From CAXYVC01 sp964292295 (GTDB taxonomy: Bacteria > Acidobacteriota > Holophagae > Holophagales > Holophagaceae), in contig CAXYVC010000113.1 of the NCBI GenBank assembly GCA_964292295.1, positions 1 through 8,907 of the forward strand: 8,907 nucleotides of DNA. The letters are read 5' to 3'. A program made the translations under genes and the position numbers. Shown here in pieces: positions 6,139 to 8,907 of the stretch (position 1 is its first letter; every line of letters starts with the position of its first letter). The notes beneath the pieces were generated by a model. It was not told where the DNA came from. It saw nothing but the letters and a program-made list of their open reading frames with translations, and ran no database searches.

Positions 6139-6858
6139 ATGGCCTCAGAGACAGTTGGCAAGCGGTTCCACAAGCTGCGCTCGGCCCTGGAGCTGAGCCA
6201 GGAGGCGTTCGGCGCACCTCTTGGAGTCAGCTATGCAGCCATCTCACGCTGGGAGAAGGACCTGGCTGAGCCTCCAGACATGGCCGCTGTCGCGGCAGAG
6301 TATCTCTACGGCGTGTCCGCACAATGGCTGCTCACGGGGGAAGGCCCCATGTGGGCCTCGAAGCCAGGGGCCAGCGTCGACCAGGTGTGGAGACCCGTCC
6401 TTCCCGGCTTAGCATCCTGCGGGCCGGGTGGGGAGATTGCAGATCCAGGCCCCCAGGCCCCGCGCTATCCCTTCACGCCGGCATTCATCCAGGATCTTCT
6501 GGCGGACTGCGGGGCGGGAACTCCGGAAGACCTCTACCTGGTGCGCTGCGAGGGGGACTCGATGCGGCCCACGGTCTTCCCGGGCGACCTGGCGCTGGTC
6601 AACACGGCGGAGGAACTCAGGGTGCGCCCGAAGCGCGATGCGCTGCACTTGGTGCGCCCGGACGCCAGCAGCACGGATGCCCGCGTGAAGCGCGTCCGCA
6701 TCGAAGGCCAGGAGATGGTGCTGCTCTCGGACGCCCAGCACTTCGCGCCGGTGCGGGTCAGCCTGGAGGAAGTCCCCATCCAGAGCCTCGTGCTGGGGCG
6801 GGTCTGCTGGCTCTCCCGCGCCGTGACCAACGACTTCGGCGGCAACACCAGCTGGTAG
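6139..6858 (+). CDS. Lysogenic repressor, XRE-type HTH plus S24 LexA-like peptidase (239 aa)
   Basis: The repressor should hold the early promoter off and self-cleave when RecA is activated. Residues about 5-66 are an XRE-type HTH (LSQEAFGAPLGVSYAAISRWE) ending in a YGVSAQWLLTGEG motif common in such repressors. The C-terminal half is an S24 peptidase: GDSMRPT with nucleophile S141, FPGDLALV, and the general-base lysine K184 in RVKRVR. LASCGPGGE offers a Cys94-Gly95 bond as the likely autocleavage site, of the UmuD type. An upstream in-frame extension to 6019 would cross the operators, so the ATG at 6139 is preferred. No clear ribosome binding site precedes it, and operator O3 occupies that position, so a leaderless message is possible. 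Mu's own c repressor lacks an S24 domain, whereas several other transposable phages have CI-like repressors. Confidence 0.9.
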   Translation: MASETVGKRFHKLRSALELSQEAFGAPLGVSYAAISRWEKDLAEPPDMAAVAAEYLYGVSAQWLLTGEGPMWASKPGASVDQVWRPVLPGLASCGPGGEIADPGPQAPRYPFTPAFIQDLLADCGAGTPEDLYLVRCEGDSMRPTVFPGDLALVNTAEELRVRPKRDALHLVRPDASSTDARVKRVRIEGQEMVLLSDAQHFAPVRVSLEEVPIQSLVLGRVCWLSRAVTNDFGGNTSW

Positions 6859-6899
6859 CGAAGCGGCCCGCAGGGAACGAAGCCGCCGCGCAGTGAACT

Positions 6900-6922
6900 T
6901 CCATTCTTTTTGACGGATGGAC
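6900..6922 (+). promoter_or_regulatory. Putative transposase end-binding site L3
   Basis: Core TTTTTGACGGAT resembles the outer site core CATTTCGACGGATC. It lies 44 bp inside L2 and is fully conserved in the second end copy at 7633-7655. Confidence 0.5.
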
Positions 6923-6943
6923 GCTTCGCGATGCCGCGTTTCG

Positions 6944-6966
6944 TTCAAACATTTTGACGCACCCGG
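6944..6966 (+). promoter_or_regulatory. Putative transposase end-binding site L2
   Basis: Core CATTTTGACGCACC resembles the outer core CATTTCGACGGATC. It lies 93 bp inside L1. The core is conserved in copy 2 (7589-7611), although flanking bases differ. Confidence 0.5.
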
Positions 6967-7036
6967 AACCCCGCGCCCGCCGCCCAAACCCGCGCCGCCA
7001 TTGGCATCCGGCCCCGTCTCCCGATCCGCCCAATCT

Positions 7037-7059
7037 GCGAATCATTTCGACGGATCACA
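7037..7059 (+). promoter_or_regulatory. Putative terminal transposase site L1 and prophage terminus
   Basis: A 23-bp unit with core CATTTCGACGGATCACA runs to the terminus at 7059. It is identical in copy 2 (7496-7518) and is repeated there in tandem. The outer-middle-inner layout with a long L1-L2 gap and a short L2-L3 gap parallels the Mu left end. Confidence 0.6.
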
Positions 7060-7077
7060 ACCGCGCGCGTCTGCTTG

Positions 7078-7109
7078 AGGCCCTCGCTGCCCTGCTGGGT
7101 TGAGGGCCT
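7078..7109. other. Hairpin next to the prophage end
   Basis: AGGCCCTC (7078-7085) pairs perfectly with GAGGGCCT (7102-7109) across a 16-nt loop. No T-run follows on either strand. It lies in the short host flank between the prophage end and the tRNA terminator and may be a remnant terminator or REP-like element. Confidence 0.35.
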
Positions 7110-7125
7110 GGGGCCATAGAGGAAA

Positions 7126-7155
7126 GGACCGCAGGCTGCCAGCAGCTTGCGGTCC
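7126..7155 (-). terminator. Intrinsic terminator of tRNA-Ser(GCT)
   Basis: A 13-bp stem with one G-T pair and loop CCAG runs from GGACCGCA (7126-7133) to TGCGGTCC (7148-7155), just 4 nt beyond the encoded CCA of the minus-strand tRNA. On the minus strand TTTCC follows; on the plus strand CTTTT follows, so it may work in both directions. Confidence 0.65.
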
Positions 7156-7159
7156 CTTT

Positions 7160-7252
<93 letters not shown>

Positions 7253-7263
7253 CGGAAGCATCG

Positions 7264-7292
7264 ATCGTACCGCGAAGCCGCCGGCGGGGCAA
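7264..7292 (-). promoter_or_regulatory. Promoter of tRNA-Ser(GCT)
   Basis: On the minus strand, TTGCCC (7292-7287) and TACGAT (7269-7264) are spaced by 17 bp. The expected start near 7257 lies a few bases before the tRNA 5' end at 7252. Confidence 0.5.
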
Positions 7293-7298
7293 GGCTTC

Positions 7299-7328
7299 TT
7301 GCCGTCCAGGGCGCCCGCCGCCCATGAT
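7299..7328 (+). promoter_or_regulatory. Promoter of tRNA-Ser(TGA)
   Basis: TTGCCG (7299-7304) and CATGAT (7323-7328) are spaced by 18 bp and end 9 bp before the tRNA. Each hexamer matches the sigma-70 consensus at four of six positions. It lies back-to-back with the other tRNA promoter. Confidence 0.4.
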
Positions 7329-7337
7329 GGGAGCCAG

Positions 7338-7425
7338 GGAAGGTTGGCCGAGTGGTTTAAGGCAGCGGTCTTGAAAACCGTCGTGGGGCAACCCACCGGG
7401 GGTTCGAATCCCTCACCTTCCGCCA
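7338..7425 (+). tRNA. tRNA-Ser (anticodon TGA)
   Basis: The acceptor GGAAGGT (7338-7344) pairs with ACCTTCC (7415-7421), followed by discriminator G and an encoded CCA (7423-7425). The anticodon loop CTTGAAA gives TGA (7372-7374), which reads UCA and related UCN serine codons. A variable arm with stem GTGGG/CCCAC and T-arm GGTTCGAATC support class II serine identity. Length is 85 nt without CCA. Confidence 0.96.
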
Positions 7426-7427
7426 AG

Positions 7428-7453
7428 ATCCGGGCGCCGCAAGGCGCCCGGAT
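7428..7453 (+). terminator. Terminator-type hairpin after tRNA-Ser(TGA), lacking a T-run
   Basis: ATCCGGGCGCC and GGCGCCCGGAT form a perfect 11-bp stem with a GCAA tetraloop, 2 nt after the encoded CCA. The expected T-run is absent: the next bases are GAAGTG and then phage-end repeat from 7461. The T-run may have been displaced by insertion of the second element, or the hairpin may act differently. Confidence 0.5.
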
Positions 7454-7460
7454 GAAGTGT

Positions 7461-7518
7461 TGTGATCCGTCGTGTGATCCGTCGAAATGGTTCGCTGTGA
7501 TCCGTCGAAATGATTCGC
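7461..7518. repeat. Tandem 23-bp phage-end units (12 bp partial plus two full)
   Basis: A 12-bp partial unit TGTGATCCGTCG (7461-7472) is followed directly by full units at 7473-7495 and 7496-7518, which differ at one base. The innermost unit corresponds to site L1 of copy 1; the outer 35 bp have no counterpart there. Abutting sites of this size recall the R1-R2 arrangement of Mu's right end. Confidence 0.8.
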
Positions 7519-7694
7519 AGGTTGGACGGATCGGGCGGAAGGGCTTGAACCCAACGGGGGCGCGGGTTTGGGCGGCGGGCGCGGGGTTCCGGGTGCGTCA
7601 AAATGTTTGAACAGAACGCGGCACCGCGAAGCGTCCATCCGTCAAAAAGAATGGAAGTTCGCTGCGCGCCGGCTTCGTTCCCTGCGGGCCGCTT
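7496..7694 (-). repeat. Prophage terminal segment, inverted-repeat copy 2
   Basis: This is the reverse complement of 6861-7059 at 182/199 identity with no gaps. It carries L1 (7496-7518), L2 (7589-7611) and L3 (7633-7655) motifs at the same 93 and 44 bp spacing. Inward of 7694 the similarity stops; 48 bp of unrelated sequence follow before the IS630 element, and no repressor gene is seen there. It represents the end of a second, related transposable element, or a duplicated end. Confidence 0.8.
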
Positions 7695-7742
7695 TCAGCT
7701 TCCCAGAATTCGGGTGAACAACCTGATTGGCAGGTACACCTA

Positions 7743-7770
7743 GTGTGGTGTCCCTGTAATACAGGGATCA
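7743..7770 (+). repeat. IS630 left terminal inverted repeat
   Basis: Pairs with 8877-8904: the outer 12 bases are perfect, followed by 12 of 16 matches including GGGATCA. Confidence 0.85.
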
Positions 7771-7809
7771 ATTTCCAGCTTTCCTGCACTCGATACTGGA
7801 GGTCGTCGA

Positions 7810-8907
7810 GTGTGGGAGCCCGTGAAGATCGAACTGTCGGAAGCTGAGCGTGAGCGGCTGGAGGGGATGACCCGCAGCCGCACGCTTCCGGCGCGGCTGG
7901 TGCTGAGGGCTCGGATCGTTCTGCTGGCAGCGGATGGGCTCTCGAATCGCGCCATCGGTGCGGACCTGGGCATCGATTTCAAGTCGGCCATGCGATGGCG
8001 GAATCGCTTCCTGGCCGAGCGTTTCGAAGGGATCGAACGGGAGCGTCCGGGGCGCGGGCGCAAGCCCGTGCTCAAAGCCGAGACGGTGCAGGAGGTCGTC
8101 CAGGCGACCCTTCAGGCGAAGCCCGAGAACGCGACACACTGGAGCGTTCGGAGCATGGCCAAAGCCTCCGGCCTGGGCAAATCCACCATCCACCGGATCT
8201 GGGTAGCCCACGGGCTGAAGCCGCACCGGGTCGAGACCTTCAAGCTGAGCACGGACCCGAACTTCGAGGCCAAGCTCGTGGACATCGTCGGTCTCTACCT
8301 GAACCCGCCTGAGCACGCGATCGTGCTGTGCGCGGATGAGAAGAGCCAGATCCAGGCCCTGGACCGCACGCAGCCTGGACTTCCGATGAAACCGTGGCGA
8401 TGCGGCACGATGACCCACGATTACAAGCGCAACGGCACCACTACGCTGTTCGCGGCGATGAGCACGCTGGACGGACAGGTCATCGGCGAGTGCATGCCCC
8501 GCCATCGCCATCAGGAATGGCTGAAGTTCCTCAAGCTCATCAATCGTAAAACCCCGAAGGGATTGGATCTCCACATCATCTGCGACAACTACCGGACCCA
8601 TAAGCACGAGGAGGTTCGGAAGTGGCTGGAGAAGCATCCCCGCTTCCACATCCACTTCACGCCCACCGGATCCTCCTGGCTGAACATGGTCGAGCGGTAC
8701 TTCCGCGACATCACCGAGAACCAGATTCGGCGTGGGGTGTTCCGCAGCGTCGAAGAACTGGAGCGCACCATCGCGACCGCCATCGATCAGCACAACAAGG
8801 CCCCGAGGCCCTATATCTGGACCGCCGAGGCCAAGGACATCCTTGCCAAGGTCATTCGCGCTCGCGCAGCTTCGAATGATCCCCGTTTTTCTGGGACACC
8901 ACACTAG
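7810..8907 (+). CDS. IS630-family DDE transposase (365 aa)
   Basis: It catalyses cut-and-paste movement of the IS into TA sites. Residues about 33-68 form an N-terminal HTH (LSNRAIGADLGIDFKSAMRWRNRF) and about 111-140 a second (WSVRSMAKASGLGKSTIHRIW). The RNase H-like core has D176 in LCADEKSQ, D259 in IICDNYRTHK and E295 in LNMVERYF, all characteristic of IS630. The start is a GTG at 7810 with GGAGGT (7798-7803) six bases upstream. The length is normal for the family and the gene looks intact. Its TAG stop (8905-8907) is not encoded inside the element: it is the duplicated target TA plus the flanking G. Confidence 0.94.
   Translation: MWEPVKIELSEAERERLEGMTRSRTLPARLVLRARIVLLAADGLSNRAIGADLGIDFKSAMRWRNRFLAERFEGIERERPGRGRKPVLKAETVQEVVQATLQAKPENATHWSVRSMAKASGLGKSTIHRIWVAHGLKPHRVETFKLSTDPNFEAKLVDIVGLYLNPPEHAIVLCADEKSQIQALDRTQPGLPMKPWRCGTMTHDYKRNGTTTLFAAMSTLDGQVIGECMPRHRHQEWLKFLKLINRKTPKGLDLHIICDNYRTHKHEEVRKWLEKHPRFHIHFTPTGSSWLNMVERYFRDITENQIRRGVFRSVEELERTIATAIDQHNKAPRPYIWTAEAKDILAKVIRARAASNDPRFSGTPH
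8877..8904 (-). repeat. IS630 right terminal inverted repeat
   Basis: Ends GGGACACCACAC immediately before the right TA. It overlaps the last codons of the transposase gene. Confidence 0.85.

Larger units (their letters stand above)
1..7059 (-). mobile_element. Mu-like transposable prophage, left (early) end, partial
   Basis: The gene order repressor, divergent Ner-like regulator, transposase A, ATPase B, then small early genes with DUF3164 is the diagnostic early-region layout of Mu-family transposable phages. The element reads leftward and runs off the left edge. Its right boundary is set at 7059 because an inverted copy of the same end (7496-7694) stays alignable, without gaps, exactly up to the CA at 7058-7059 and then diverges; Mu-family ends terminate in TG/CA. 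Only early functions are visible (lysogeny control, transposition, a sigma factor). Morphogenesis genes and the other end lie outside the window, so completeness cannot be judged. No frameshift or stop was seen in the early genes, so this end looks intact. Confidence 0.88.
6861..7059 (+). repeat. Prophage terminal segment (attL-like), inverted-repeat copy 1
   Basis: These 199 bp begin two bases after the repressor stop codon and align without gaps to the reverse complement of 7496-7694, with 17 mismatches (182/199). Eight mismatches cluster at 7005-7019, in the spacer between the outer and middle motifs, while all three transposase-site-like motifs are conserved. The segment ends in CA at 7058-7059. 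It holds no gene and is read as the transposase-binding end of the prophage. Confidence 0.8.
7743..8904 (+). mobile_element. Complete IS630-family insertion sequence (1162 bp)
   Basis: It is bounded by the perfect 12-bp terminal inverted repeat GTGTGGTGTCCC / GGGACACCACAC, which extends to 28 bp with 24 matches. A TA dinucleotide is present on each side (7741-7742 and 8905-8906), the target duplication typical of IS630/Tc1-mariner elements. One transposase gene fills it. It appears intact, with no frameshift. Confidence 0.92.

Noticed and set aside
7461..7518. CRISPR array
   Set aside because: The units abut directly with no spacers and match the phage terminus.
7642..7740. A minus-strand open frame running from the IS630 edge into end copy 2 (possible tail of a disrupted gene)
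   Set aside because: Only about 32 codons, no recognisable motif, and the frame does not correspond to the repressor end in copy 1; not enough to call a pseudogene.
7768..8904. A 378-codon open frame on the minus strand across the IS630 element
   Set aside because: It is antisense to a transposase with intact DDE motifs and has no recognisable domain.

Overview
This GC-rich window holds the early (left-end) region of a Mu-like transposable prophage, a short chromosomal segment with two divergent serine tRNA genes, an inverted second copy of the prophage end, and a complete IS630-family insertion sequence. The codon bias, AGGAGG-type ribosome binding sites and CCA-encoding tRNAs fit a high-GC Gram-negative bacterium. 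I cannot name the host from sequence alone.

Positions 1-7059 are the prophage. An S24 (LexA-like) repressor gene (6139-6858, plus strand) lies next to the prophage terminus. Divergent from it, a tightly packed early operon reads leftward: Ner-like regulator (5712-6044), MuA-like DDE transposase (3268-5703), MuB-like AAA+ ATPase (2513-3268), a double winged-helix protein (1956-2516), an HTH protein with four spaced cysteines (1385-1969), a 36-residue putative membrane peptide (1278-1388), a DUF3164 protein (654-1268), a 69-residue unknown (443-652), and a sigma-70 family factor cut by the left edge (1-432). Most junctions are 1-14 nt overlaps or very short gaps, so the operon looks translationally coupled. 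The 94-bp divergent promoter region carries three evenly spaced operators. One fills the spacer of the early promoter, one sits just downstream of its expected start site, and one abuts the repressor start codon. A fourth similar palindrome lies in the 5' part of the transposase gene.

The repressor-proximal 199 bp (6861-7059) recurs in inverted orientation at 7496-7694, with no gaps and 182 of 199 positions identical. Each copy holds three transposase-site-like motifs at identical spacing (93 and 44 bp) and ends in TG/CA as Mu-family ends do. The roughly 400 bp between the copies hold tRNA-Ser(GCT) on the minus strand and tRNA-Ser(TGA) on the plus strand, with back-to-back promoters and outward terminator hairpins. 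The second copy has about one and a half additional end-repeat units outside its terminus.

Positions 7743-8904 are an IS630-family element with 28-bp imperfect terminal inverted repeats and a TA target duplication. It lies 46 bp inside the edge of the second phage-end copy. Its DDE transposase ends in a stop codon made from the duplicated TA plus the next flanking base. The most notable points are the paired inverted prophage ends around the tRNA pair, the phage-encoded sigma factor in a Mu-type early operon, and the operator array.
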